From the NCBI GenBank assembly GCA_001899635.1, contig MKVQ01000042.1, positions 124,001-188,000 of the forward strand: a DNA stretch of 64,000 nt, read 5' to 3'. Both the position numbers and the translations under genes were made by a program. The notes under the pieces were generated by a model, which was not told where the DNA came from, searched no databases, and saw only the letters and a program-made list of their open reading frames with translations. Shown piece by piece: positions 8,570-16,379 of this stretch. The stretch comes from Myxococcales bacterium 68-20. Its GTDB lineage: Bacteria > Myxococcota_A > Polyangia > Polyangiales > Polyangiaceae. Every line of letters starts with the position of its first letter. Position 1 is the stretch's first letter.

Positions 8570-9208
8570 TCACTTCGAAGCAAAGCTCGCCTTCGCGAGC
8601 TCGACACGAGCGTCCCCAGCCGCGCTCACGGTCACGGCTGCTTCGTAGGCGAAGCCCGCGGGAGGGGAGTGCGACCAGCGTACCCTGAAGCCACGAGCAG
8701 CGTCGCCCGTGACCTTTGCGCCATCCTCGGTGACCCATGGTCCAGGATGGGGTTGGCGTTCGGCCGGTCTCCGACGCGCGTACGCCGCGTCGAGCGCCGC
8801 ATTCGCCGGTCCGACGGCACGCCGAATCGCGTCCCGTGCGGTCGTCACGGCGTGTGTCGAGCCGGACGTCGAGGTACCGCCGTCTCCCGGCGGTACCTCG
8901 AGTGCGCCGCTCGCGGCAGGAGGTGAGATGCTCACGGGCGTCTCGGGACATGTGTTGATGCACGAGAGGCATCGGCCATCGGACGTGCATCCGTTGTCGA
9001 TGACGACGTGGGACTCGCAGTCCTGGATCGCACAGACCGGGGTCGAGCGCGAAGAGGTCCCCGCTTCTCGCTCGTCATGGGAGGCCTTGCTGCAGCCCGC
9101 TGCGAGAAGCAGCAAGACTGCGCCGAGCGCGAGTACGAGCCGGTGACCAGCTCCTCGGGCAATGAGTGCGAACGAAACGCGATGCTTCACGCTGTGAGCC
9201 TCATGCAA
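8570..9208 (-). CDS. Secreted lipoprotein, unknown function
   Basis: The 212-aa product has a long N-terminal region, a hydrophobic core (LVLALGAVLLLLAAGCS) and a clear lipobox LAAGC. The mature part begins with a cysteine-rich segment (CAIQDCESH, NGCTSDGRCLSCINTC) that could form a small disulfide-bonded domain, then a Gly/Ser/Thr linker and a C-terminal domain with an FRVRWSHSPPAG strand. An in-frame GTG six codons after the annotated ATG has a GAGG about 8 nt upstream and is a plausible alternative start. The upstream DNA holds two TTCGAA palindromes (about 9214-9232) that could be operator sites. Confidence 0.65.
   Translation of the reverse strand: MHEAHSVKHRVSFALIARGAGHRLVLALGAVLLLLAAGCSKASHDEREAGTSSRSTPVCAIQDCESHVVIDNGCTSDGRCLSCINTCPETPVSISPPAASGALEVPPGDGGTSTSGSTHAVTTARDAIRRAVGPANAALDAAYARRRPAERQPHPGPWVTEDGAKVTGDAARGFRVRWSHSPPAGFAYEAAVTVSAAGDARVELAKASFASK
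8870..8900. repeat. Perfect 13-bp inverted repeat inside a coding region
   Basis: CGAGGTACCGCCG (8870-8882) and its exact reverse complement (8888-8900) are separated by the 5-nt loop TCTCC. The hairpin lies inside the lipoprotein gene on the minus strand, where it codes for part of a Pro/Gly-rich linker. A perfect 13-bp stem of this GC content would be very stable in mRNA. No T-tract follows, so it is not a classical terminator. Confidence 0.6.
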
Positions 9209-9432
9209 ATTCGAATCCCTCGTTCGAACAAGCGCTTCGGCGAAGCATTCGCAGCATCGTATTCCGTGGACGTCGAGGACGTACAGAGACGCTCTTCGAC
9301 ATCACCGTGAGGGAGAGAGATGCGCTCGAAGTGCAGTCTTCTTCACTCCGGGCCCCGGAACGGCAGATCTTGCACCCGGTACCATGCGACCTTCGTGGGC
9401 CCCGGCGGCAAGGCGAGCTAGAGAAGGGCGAC

Positions 9433-9846
9433 ATGACCCCTTGGGAAACGTGGACGGCCCTGCTCGCGAAGCCCGCCCCGGAACGCTCCGCTGCGGAGGC
9501 CACCATCGTGCGCGCCTACATCCTCGCGATGGAGCTCGAAGGCGGCGGGCTCTCGGCGTTCCTCTACAACGTGAGCCCGGCGGAAGGAGAGCCCGCGGCC
9601 TGGCTCGAGCTCCGCGCGACCGCCGACGCGCTCGACGCGCTCGATCTCCCCCGTCCAGCCGAGCGCCTCCGCGCGATCGCGATGCGCTTCGACCAGGCGG
9701 GGCCGAGCGGCGCGACGTGGGACGACCGCATCCAGGGCGCCGGCCCCGAAGGATGGCTCGACGCCCACGCGGCGGCGATCGAGCCCCTTGCCGACGCGAT
9801 CCTCGCGGCGCTCGAGCGGTACACGCGCGCGACCTTCGGCACCTGA
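9433..9846 (+). CDS. DUF4375 (DMP19)-like protein
   Basis: The 137-aa product is soluble and mostly helical. The segment MELEGGGLSAFLYNVSP followed by ATADALDALDLPRPAERL matches the pattern of DUF4375, in which an NGGF-type turn leads into an FFYNS-type motif and then a helix counting leucine-rich positions; DMP19 is a DNA-mimic protein with this fold. The assignment is by pattern and moderately sure. The ATG at 9433 follows a GAGAAGGG purine-rich box. No cotranscribed partner is seen, and the DNA just downstream holds a decayed gene fragment. Confidence 0.6.
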   Translation: MTPWETWTALLAKPAPERSAAEATIVRAYILAMELEGGGLSAFLYNVSPAEGEPAAWLELRATADALDALDLPRPAERLRAIAMRFDQAGPSGATWDDRIQGAGPEGWLDAHAAAIEPLADAILAALERYTRATFGT

Positions 9847-10181
9847 CGACGAGGCGACTCGCCAGCGCGCTGCGACACTCGCCATCGACACGACGATCAC
9901 CGACAACGCGTTCGACTACTCGATGGCGCCGATGAGCGTCACGACCTTCGTCCTCCATGGCAGCTGAGGCGCCGCCAGGCTGCACGCGAGCGGCGCACCG
10001 GTGCCTGACACGGTACAGCTCATGAAGGTCCGCGTGCTCCTTGCAGCAAGAACGGATCGCTGCGCGCGGACGAGCGCCCGCGAAGCTCGTCCGGCCGAGG
10101 CCGAGACATCATGAGCCCGCAGAGAGCGCGAGCACCGGAGCGTGCTACGCCTTCTCATCGTCCCGGTGAGCGCGGCAGCGG
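9847..10181. other. 335-bp gap with a gene remnant and otherwise no recognisable content
   Basis: The first third holds the fragment described at 9848-9967. The rest (9968-10181) precedes the first gene of cassette A and should contain its promoter. I could not find a convincing sigma-70 or ECF-type promoter by eye, nor any tRNA or hairpin. Confidence 0.4.
9848..9967 (+). pseudogene. 3-prime remnant of a secreted glycoside hydrolase-like gene
   Basis: Directly after the stop of the DUF4375-like gene, another frame reads about 39 codons ending TLAIDTTITDNAFDYSM, APMSVTTFVLHGS and a TGA at 9965-9967. A closing strand of the form F-x-Y-x-x-P-x-x-S-V-T-T-F-V-L is the usual C-terminal beta-sandwich strand of clan GH-A type glycoside hydrolases such as GH30 and GH44 enzymes. 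There is no start codon, signal peptide or catalytic domain, so it is a decayed end. Identification rests on this short motif. Confidence 0.4.
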
Positions 10182-11258
10182 ATGGCTTTCGTGACGCTGC
10201 GTCGGATGCTACTGTCGACGGCGGCAGTGCGGGCACGGCGGCGTATCGGACTGCTTTTCGTTGCGTCGCTCGCTTGGGCGCCCACGAGCCGAGCAGCACC
10301 CGAGACGGATGAGCACGCGTCCATCCGTCCCATCCGCGTGACGCTGAGCGAGAGCCTACCCGAGGAGTGCGCTGCCACGGCACCGCTGTTCGAGCGCGTC
10401 GTCGCGCGCACCGACCGCATCATGCGCGTGACGACCGACGCCGACGCATTCGTTCGCCTCGTCGTCCGGCGTGAAGGCGACGAGCTGCTCGGTGAGCTCA
10501 CGGTCGACGAGGGAGCGGGCCGCACGGAGCGCTCCGTGTCGGCATCGACGTGCGAGGCCGTCATCACGGCGTTCGCCGTGATGCTCGTCGTGGCGCTGGA
10601 TCCCCATGCCGAGCGTCGCCCGCCAAGACTGCCTGCACCGCCGGAAGAACATTCGGCGGCTCCGGCGCCGCGTCCCACCACGCCGGCCCCCACCACGCCG
10701 CCCCCCACCCCTGCGCCACCAAGAAACGACGTCGAGCCGGCGATCGGGCTCCGCGGAGGCGTCGGTCTCACACTCCAGGGCTACGAAGGAGTCGTCTTGG
10801 AGCGTTCGGCCATGCTCGAGCTGAGCATCGGGACGGTGCTCTACCCACGCGTGCGTGCAGCGATCGCGCGAAGCGCGCACGTCACGGTGCCGACTCCCTC
10901 CGATCGAGTCGATCTGGTGTGGACCACCGGCCGCGCGTCGCTCTGCGGCGCTCCGGAGTGGCTCCAGCGGCAGCACATCAGCCTTTGCGCCAGCACGTCG
11001 GTCGGGGCGCTCGATGCCACGGTAGCTCGTCCGGGAGGCCCCGAACGGCGCCTTCTCTGGATCGCTGCAGGTCCTACGGCTGTGCTCGGCATCGACCTCG
11101 GCTGGAGGCTCGGGCTCGAGCTCGAGGCCGGCTTGTCGATTCCAGTGCTCCGGGACCGGTTCTTTTTCGAGCCCGCAAGGCTCCACTACGAAGCGCCCCT
11201 CGCGTACCCCTTCATCGGAATGACCCTCGTGAGCCACCTCTTCCAGTCGGGAGGGTGA
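10182..11258 (+). CDS. Cassette A gene 1: secreted two-part envelope protein (paralogue of 46724-47878)
   Basis: The 358-aa product has a twin-arginine-free signal peptide (basic segment RARRR, hydrophobic core, AAP cleavage region). A small alpha/beta domain (about 40-145, with one conserved Cys pair, EECAATAP and ASTCEAV) follows, then a Pro-rich linker (PAPRPTTPAPTTPPPTPAPP) and a C-terminal domain (about 185-358) with alternating hydrophobic strands that looks like a small outer-membrane beta-barrel. The same domain order, Cys pair, linker and barrel recur in the first gene of cassette B. Placement just before an ECF sigma factor gene suggests a sensor or signal-transmitting role, which is inference. 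A second ATG at 10206 is possible. Confidence 0.75.
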   Translation: MAFVTLRRMLLSTAAVRARRRIGLLFVASLAWAPTSRAAPETDEHASIRPIRVTLSESLPEECAATAPLFERVVARTDRIMRVTTDADAFVRLVVRREGDELLGELTVDEGAGRTERSVSASTCEAVITAFAVMLVVALDPHAERRPPRLPAPPEEHSAAPAPRPTTPAPTTPPPTPAPPRNDVEPAIGLRGGVGLTLQGYEGVVLERSAMLELSIGTVLYPRVRAAIARSAHVTVPTPSDRVDLVWTTGRASLCGAPEWLQRQHISLCASTSVGALDATVARPGGPERRLLWIAAGPTAVLGIDLGWRLGLELEAGLSIPVLRDRFFFEPARLHYEAPLAYPFIGMTLVSHLFQSGG

Positions 11259-11268
11259 GTGAGATCCC

Positions 11269-11291
11269 GATCGACGATCCAGTGATCGATC
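11269..11291. promoter_or_regulatory. Inverted repeat upstream of the cassette A sigma gene
   Basis: GATCGA (11269-11274) and TCGATC (11286-11291) form a 6-bp inverted repeat with an 11-nt spacer in the 71-nt gap before the ECF sigma gene. The corresponding gap in cassette B also has a GATC-based inverted repeat. The arms are short, so this is only a candidate operator. Confidence 0.25.
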
Positions 11292-11329
11292 GCCGTTGAG
11301 CCGGACATCGTATGCGTCGGAGGTACGAC

Positions 11330-11914
11330 GTGGTCACGGCTCGAGTCCATTGCCCCACCCGTCCAACGGAGTCCGAGCTGACCACCGACGCACGCGACGC
11401 GCATGCTCGCTTGCGACGTCTTTTCGAGCAGGAGTACGACTTCGTCTGGCGGTCGCTACGCCGATTCGGCGTCGAGGCCGAGAACACCGAAGACGCCGCG
11501 CAGCAGGTGTTCGTCATCGTCTCGAAGAAGCTCGACCAGATCGAGCGCGAGGACGAGCGCCGCTACCTGTTCGGCATCGTCCTTCGGGTGGCATCGAACG
11601 CCCGCCGGTCGCGTGGGCGGCGCCGCGAGGTCTCCCAGGACAGCGTCGGCGAGCCCCTGGACGCCGCAGTGACCGCTGACGGTCTCATCGAGAAGAAGGA
11701 AGCACGCGCCCTGCTCGAGCGCGTGCTCGGCGCCCTCTCCGACGATCTGCGCGTCGTCTTCGTCTTGTTCGAGCTCGAAGAGATGACGCTGGTGGAGATC
11801 TCCGCCGTGCTCGGGATCCCTGTCGGGACGGCCACGTCACGGCTACGGCGCGCACGTGAGCAGTTTCGGACGATCGCTGCACGACTGCGACGGAGTGGAG
11901 GTTCGGATGTCTGA
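11330..11914 (+). CDS. Cassette A gene 2: ECF (sigma-70 family) sigma factor
   Basis: The product (194 aa) has the two ECF regions. Region 2 runs from LRRLFEQEYDFVWRSLRRFG through EDAAQQVFVIV, and region 4 from LLERVLGALSDDLRVVFVLF to the HTH with LVEISAVLGIPVGTATSRL. There is no region 3, as expected for ECF factors, which direct RNA polymerase to a small regulon after release from an anti-sigma factor. I chose GTG 11330 because a GGAGG box lies 6 nt before it; the upstream ATG at 11312 would place that box inside the gene. The downstream membrane-protein gene overlaps its stop by 8 nt, a coupling typical of sigma/anti-sigma pairs. Confidence 0.92.
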   Translation: MVTARVHCPTRPTESELTTDARDAHARLRRLFEQEYDFVWRSLRRFGVEAENTEDAAQQVFVIVSKKLDQIEREDERRYLFGIVLRVASNARRSRGRRREVSQDSVGEPLDAAVTADGLIEKKEARALLERVLGALSDDLRVVFVLFELEEMTLVEISAVLGIPVGTATSRLRRAREQFRTIAARLRRSGGSDV

Positions 11915-12764
11915 GTCGTTGAAACCGCTCCTGCGCGAGGATGCAGACGAGTTCGAGCGCGCGCTCCTGGGTTCCGCGGCGGACGAGGAGCTGCCGCCGC
12001 CCGGCGCTCGCGATCGCGCCATGGCCGCGCTCGGTCTCTCGCCCACACCCCCGGGCGGCCCGCGAGGCCCGGCGTCGACGAGCGCGAGCGCCCCCTCCGG
12101 AATGCTCGCGGGGCTCGTGCTCGCCGCGACGTTGGGAGCGGGCAGTGCGGTGATCGCCGTGTCGTGGGGGTCGAGCGACGCGACGGATGACGCGCGAACG
12201 GGCGCGACGGCGCCCTCGAACGAGAGCGCGGCGGAGAATGCTCATGGGGGCGCGACCGTCTCGGGTGAGCACGTCGCTCCTCCGAGCTCGGCGCCTTCAC
12301 CGCACGTCGCCGAGACGCCGGCCCCCACGATCACGCCGAACGCGTTGCCGAACGCTCGGCCCGAGCGCGCGACTGCCGTCCCGAGCGCCCGACGCGCTCC
12401 CGAGCACGCCCCACGCGCTCCCGAGCACGCCCGAGCCGAGAGCCTTCCACGCGATCGCGCGTACGACGACGCTCTCACGCGAGAGACGTTGCTCGTCGAT
12501 GAGGCTCGCCGTGCAGTGGCGAGCGGAGATCCGACACGCGCCCTCGGCTTGCTCGACGCCCATGCTCGAGACTTCTCCCCGGCCGCGTTCGCCCTCGACG
12601 CCGATGTTCTGCGGATCGAGGCGCTCGAGCGAGCTGGCCGCACCGCCGACGCGGATCGACTCGCCCAAGCGTTTCTGGTGCGCCACGTCGAAGGCTCTTA
12701 CGCCCGGCGTGTTCAAGCTGTTCGCGACCGTATCCGTGCCGCGTCGGCCGCTGATCTCCGATGA
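11907..12764 (+). CDS. Cassette A gene 3: single-pass membrane protein, candidate anti-sigma factor
   Basis: The 285-aa product starts with about 65 cytoplasmic residues (LREDADEFERALLGSAADEE, then GARDRAMAALGLSP), one membrane span (about 70-92, MLAGLVLAATLGAGSAVIAV), a long Pro/Ala/Glu linker with repeated APEHAPR units, and an extracytoplasmic C-terminal helical region (ALTRETLLVDEARRAVASGD, ALGLLDAHARDF, ADADRLAQAF) that reads like one or two TPR-type hairpins. The order matches an anti-sigma factor that receives a periplasmic signal, but there is no ZAS zinc motif (HxxxCxxC). The ATG overlaps the sigma gene and has GGAGG upstream. The cassette B equivalent is 48579-49286. Confidence 0.75.
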   Translation: MSESLKPLLREDADEFERALLGSAADEELPPPGARDRAMAALGLSPTPPGGPRGPASTSASAPSGMLAGLVLAATLGAGSAVIAVSWGSSDATDDARTGATAPSNESAAENAHGGATVSGEHVAPPSSAPSPHVAETPAPTITPNALPNARPERATAVPSARRAPEHAPRAPEHARAESLPRDRAYDDALTRETLLVDEARRAVASGDPTRALGLLDAHARDFSPAAFALDADVLRIEALERAGRTADADRLAQAFLVRHVEGSYARRVQAVRDRIRAASAADLR

Positions 12765-12775
12765 GGGACCATCCA

Positions 12776-13945
12776 ATGAAGCGTATCGTCTTCGGCTCGA
12801 TTCTATCCTTGTTCGCAGCCGTCGTAGCTTGTGCGAACTCCGCATCGCTCGGCCCGGAGTCTGCGCCGGACCCCAATCCCGGTTCGGGCCAAACGTTCGA
12901 GCCGTCCACCCCGGACGCGAGCATCGACGACCCTTCGCAGCACCTCTGCGTCGCGACCGATTGCCCTGCCCCCTACGCGACCTGCCCTGGCGTTCCGGGA
13001 GTTTGCACGACGAACCTGGACAAGGATTCTCTTCATTGCGGCTCGTGCGGCAACGCGTGCCCACCGTACACCTCGGGCATCAATGGGTCCTTCTTCTGCA
13101 TGAAGGGCACGTGCCAGCTGATTTGTGAAGAGGGCACCGGTGATTGCAACGGCTTCGTCGACGATGGCTGTGAGGCCAAGCTCCTCTTCGACCCAGCAAA
13201 CTGCGGCACTTGCGGGACGCAGTGCGCTGCCGGCGAGCCCTGCTTCCAGGGCCAGTGCGGATGTCCAAAGGGATATTCGGCGTGCAACGGCGAGTGCGTG
13301 CGCCTCTCGACCGACTCCGCCAATTGCGGGGCTTGCGGACACGATTGTTCCGAGGACGCGCCGGGCGCGGGGGCGTGCGGAGGGGCTGTTCCTCCGAACA
13401 GCGCGTTCAACTGCAAAGATTCGCAGTGCGGGCAACACTGCGCTTCCGGCTTCGCCGATTGCAACAACGACTTCTGTGGAGACGGCTGCGAAACTCGGGT
13501 GGCCAACGACAAGCTGAATTGCGGCGCGTGCGGCAACGCCTGTGCCCCTGGACAGGTCTGCGCCGCAGGGAAGTGCCTTTGCGACCCGGTCACCGATCCG
13601 GGAGGCACCTACTGCGGCGGCTCCGGGTGCACGGACCTCCAGACCGACCCGAACAACTGCGGCGCATGCGGGAACGACTGCAAGGGGCTCATACCGCCAG
13701 TCGGCGGATACGCCGGCAGCCCGCCCTCGGGCGCTCCCGCCTGCGTGCTCGGACGCTGCACGTATGAGTGCGCGGCCGGCTACGGCAACTGCGACGGCCG
13801 CATCGACAACGGCTGCGAGATCGATCTCATGGTCGATCCACGCAACTGCGGCGCCTGCGGGAATCAATGCGATCTCGCGAATGGTCAGCCGTGCGCCGGC
13901 GGCAAATGCCTCACGAAGCCCTGCGATGCCGGAGTTGTCCAGTGA
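12776..13945 (+). CDS. Cassette A gene 4: cysteine-rich NCG-repeat lipoprotein
   Basis: The 389-aa product has a signal peptide with lipobox VVAC and a Pro/Asp linker. It then has six copies of a motif of the form NCGxCGxxC (for example NCGTCGTQC, NCGACGHDC, NCGACGNAC, NCGACGNDC, NCGACGNQC), alternating with DCNGFVDDGCE-type acidic turns. Such modules are common in secreted myxobacterial proteins and resemble the calcium/metal-loop repeats of MopE-like surface proteins; each probably folds as a disulfide-bonded unit. Automated pipelines sometimes mislabel these proteins as tryptophan synthase; nothing here supports that. The start at 12776 has a GAGGGA box. It begins 11 nt after the stop of gene 3. 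Confidence 0.85.
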   Translation: MKRIVFGSILSLFAAVVACANSASLGPESAPDPNPGSGQTFEPSTPDASIDDPSQHLCVATDCPAPYATCPGVPGVCTTNLDKDSLHCGSCGNACPPYTSGINGSFFCMKGTCQLICEEGTGDCNGFVDDGCEAKLLFDPANCGTCGTQCAAGEPCFQGQCGCPKGYSACNGECVRLSTDSANCGACGHDCSEDAPGAGACGGAVPPNSAFNCKDSQCGQHCASGFADCNNDFCGDGCETRVANDKLNCGACGNACAPGQVCAAGKCLCDPVTDPGGTYCGGSGCTDLQTDPNNCGACGNDCKGLIPPVGGYAGSPPSGAPACVLGRCTYECAAGYGNCDGRIDNGCEIDLMVDPRNCGACGNQCDLANGQPCAGGKCLTKPCDAGVVQ

Positions 13946-15132
13946 ACCGCCTCCCCCGAACGTTCGGTGCCTCCCTTCTCTCGATCCTGGCCGGCGCGGC
14001 GCTCCTCCATGTCGTGACGAGCTGCGCAGAAGGCGATCCCCTCGCTCCAAGCGCCGCCGACGACGCGGGGACGGAGGTGCCGGACGCCACGCTCATTCCC
14101 GAACAGCCAGACGCCGCTCCGCCGTCTTTCTGCGAGGCCGACCAATGGTGTTCGGTGACGCTTCCGGTAACCACTCAAGTCTCGATCAATGGAGTCTGGG
14201 GATCAGGCCCGAACGACGTCTGGATCGTCGGCAGTCCTGATCTCATTCTCCACTGGGAAGGCTCGAAGCTGACTCGCTCCACGGCGTACCAACGTGACGT
14301 TCCGTCGGCTACGAAGTTGACGCTGTTCGGAGTCTGGGGAAGCGGTGCGGACGACGTCTGGACGTTCAACGCGGGCAACGCGCTCTGGCACACGGGCGGG
14401 GCGGATCTCTGGTCGGCCTCCCGCGCCGACGCTCCCCCCCCGATGCCAAGCCTGGTCACCGCGATGTGGGGACGGAGCGCGAACGACATCTGGGCCGTGG
14501 GCCCCCTCTCCCATCAAACCCTGACACCGACCGTGTGGCACTGCGATGGTTGGCGCGACGGGACCGTCAAGTGGGTTCCCTCACGGGCAGACGTCAATAA
14601 CAATCCCGACTTCTTCGGCTTCCCCTACTCCTTCAACGGCATCTGGGGAAATGATGCCAGCGTCTGGATCGTTGGCCAGAACGGAAAGACGCGTCGTACG
14701 GAGGGGTGGAACGGTGAATCGACGGCCTGGACGCCGGTCGAGAGCGGCACGTCGCAAGAGCTGAACGCCGTCTGGGGAAACGGCGACGGAGAGGTCTGGG
14801 TCGCCGGCGCCGGCGGCGTCGTCCGCCGTCTCTCGCGCCAGGCGGACGGATCGTATCTCGTCGCGTCCCTCGACCTGCCCACACGGGCCACGGTCTTCGC
14901 GCTGACGGGCTTCGGGCCCAACGACGTCTGGGCAGCGGGGGCCGATGGCACGCTCGCACACTGGGACGGCGCGACGTGGTCGCTCGTCGAGGTGCCCGGT
15001 GAGGAAAACGTGCCGAACGATCTCCTCGCGATCTGGGGATCGGGCCCGGACGACATCTGGGTAGCCGGACAAAATCTACTGCTTCACAAAGGCAGCGCTG
15101 TTCTGCCGGGGACGACGATGAGGAAGCCATGA
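13942..15132 (+). CDS. Cassette A gene 5: Trp-rich beta-propeller lipoprotein
   Basis: This 396-aa lipoprotein starts at a GTG overlapping the stop of gene 4 (GTGA) and has lipobox VTSC. The mature protein carries a repeating strand pair of the type GVWGSGPNDVWIVG: AMWGRSANDIWAVG, GIWGNDASVWIVG, AVWGNGDGEVWVAG, GFGPNDVWAAG and AIWGSGPDDIWVAG, each followed by a strand and a W-G or H-W-x-G turn. Seven such blades suggest a beta-propeller displayed on the cell surface. Propellers of this type are binding platforms, with no catalytic motif visible. Gene 6 is a tandem homologue. Confidence 0.85.
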   Translation: MNRLPRTFGASLLSILAGAALLHVVTSCAEGDPLAPSAADDAGTEVPDATLIPEQPDAAPPSFCEADQWCSVTLPVTTQVSINGVWGSGPNDVWIVGSPDLILHWEGSKLTRSTAYQRDVPSATKLTLFGVWGSGADDVWTFNAGNALWHTGGADLWSASRADAPPPMPSLVTAMWGRSANDIWAVGPLSHQTLTPTVWHCDGWRDGTVKWVPSRADVNNNPDFFGFPYSFNGIWGNDASVWIVGQNGKTRRTEGWNGESTAWTPVESGTSQELNAVWGNGDGEVWVAGAGGVVRRLSRQADGSYLVASLDLPTRATVFALTGFGPNDVWAAGADGTLAHWDGATWSLVEVPGEENVPNDLLAIWGSGPDDIWVAGQNLLLHKGSAVLPGTTMRKP

Positions 15133-16379
15133 GAAGTCTGCTGACCTTCAGTTTGGCCATCGTGTGCGCCGCCGGTCTCGTGCATTGCACGGCCGACGGT
15201 ACCGAGGGGAGCGCGCTCGCGGTGCCCCCGAACGAAGAGGCCGACAGCGCGGTTCCGGACCCGGGTTCCAGCACGTCGCCGGACGCAGCGCCCGACGCGG
15301 CGCCCGACGCGGCGCCCGACGCAGAGCCGCCAATCGAGGCTGGCGCTTGCAGCGCCGACCACTGGTGTCGCACGCCGCTCCCTTCACAGGACCTCGAGCT
15401 TCGAGCCGTCTGGAGCTTCAGTACCGACGACGCGATCGCCGTCGGTACTGCCGGCGCGATCCAGTGGAATGGCACGTCATGGTCCGTAGTCTCCTCTCCC
15501 GAAGTGAGCCTCGAAGGCCTGACCGGCCTCTGGGCGACCGGGCCGAATGACATCTGGGGAACCGAGGAGTCCTCGACCCGCATCGTCCATGGCTCCCGTA
15601 CGGCGCCGGGAGCTCCGTTCCAGTGGAAGGAGCTCACGGGCTACTCCTTTCCCTTTCCGGTGAGCTTCCTTCGCTCGACCGGTCCGCGGGATCTCTGGGG
15701 TCTGGCGCGATGGCCATCTAGCAGTGTCTACTTGGTGCACGGCGTTTTGCCGGACGCAGACGAACCTGGCGAGCCGGTGTGGACCACGACCGCGCTCCCC
15801 CTCAGCATCGGGTGGGACTTCACCGTCAACGGGTTCGCGATCACCGAAAACAGGGAGGTCTGGATCGGCGGCCACGTGGAGAGCTGGTGGTCGCCTGCGG
15901 TCGCACGCGTGTTCCACGGCTCACCGCCGCTCACCGAGGGTGACGCCTACACCTGGGAGGAGAGCTTGAGCACGGACGAATCGTTGCCCACGCTCGTCGC
16001 AGGGATCTGGGCCCCACGCTCGGACGACGTCTGGGTCATCTCGAATCTCGGCTACGCCTCGGAGCCGATCACGAAGCCGACCGTGAACTACCGTCGCAAG
16101 ACGGGCGGGAACGGATCCGCTGCATGGAGCAGCGTCCCGAACAACTCGTCTGCCAACGCCGTCGCGGTTTGGGGCAGCGGGAAAGACGACGTTTGGACCG
16201 TTGGCACCTCCGGCGCGATTCGACGCTGGAACGGAACGAATTGGAGCACCTCTCGGATCTCCGTGAACGGAATGCCGCTCTTCAAAGATCTGGCCGCCAT
16301 TCACGGGTCCTCGGCCAACGACATCTGGGCAGTTGGAAACGGTATCGCGCTCCATCGCGCAATCGGAGGTGCACCTTGA
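15129..16379 (+). CDS. Cassette A gene 6: second Trp-rich beta-propeller lipoprotein
   Basis: The 416-aa product overlaps gene 5 by ATGA. It has a signal peptide with lipobox LVHC and an Ala/Pro/Asp linker containing DAAPDAAPDAAPDAEPP. A CSADHWCRTPLPS Cys pair opens the mature domain, also seen at the same place in gene 5 and in the cassette B propellers. Blades recur as AVWSFSTDDAIAVG, GLWATGPNDIWG, GIWAPRSDDVWVIS, AVWGSGKDDVWTVG and AIHGSSANDIWAVG. It is paralogous to gene 5 and to 51648-52877. The function is probably surface binding or structure; this is inference. Confidence 0.85.
   Translation: MRSLLTFSLAIVCAAGLVHCTADGTEGSALAVPPNEEADSAVPDPGSSTSPDAAPDAAPDAAPDAEPPIEAGACSADHWCRTPLPSQDLELRAVWSFSTDDAIAVGTAGAIQWNGTSWSVVSSPEVSLEGLTGLWATGPNDIWGTEESSTRIVHGSRTAPGAPFQWKELTGYSFPFPVSFLRSTGPRDLWGLARWPSSSVYLVHGVLPDADEPGEPVWTTTALPLSIGWDFTVNGFAITENREVWIGGHVESWWSPAVARVFHGSPPLTEGDAYTWEESLSTDESLPTLVAGIWAPRSDDVWVISNLGYASEPITKPTVNYRRKTGGNGSAAWSSVPNNSSANAVAVWGSGKDDVWTVGTSGAIRRWNGTNWSTSRISVNGMPLFKDLAAIHGSSANDIWAVGNGIALHRAIGGAP
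15282..15329 (+). repeat. Four tandem 12-bp repeats in a lipoprotein linker
   Basis: Four consecutive 12-nt units of the form GACGCGGCGCCC encode DAAP repeats in the linker of cassette A gene 6. Units 2 and 3 are identical, and 1 and 4 differ by a few bases. Because the unit is a multiple of three, copy-number slippage would change linker length without a frameshift. Confidence 0.8.

Noticed and set aside
9205-9235. A tRNA T-loop-like string TTCGAATCCC
   Set aside because: No matching acceptor or anticodon stems could be drawn. The two TTCGAA palindromes explain the pattern.
12776-13945. Annotation as tryptophan synthase alpha chain, which appears on related proteins in databases
   Set aside because: The protein is a secreted Cys-repeat lipoprotein without the TIM-barrel motifs of TrpA.
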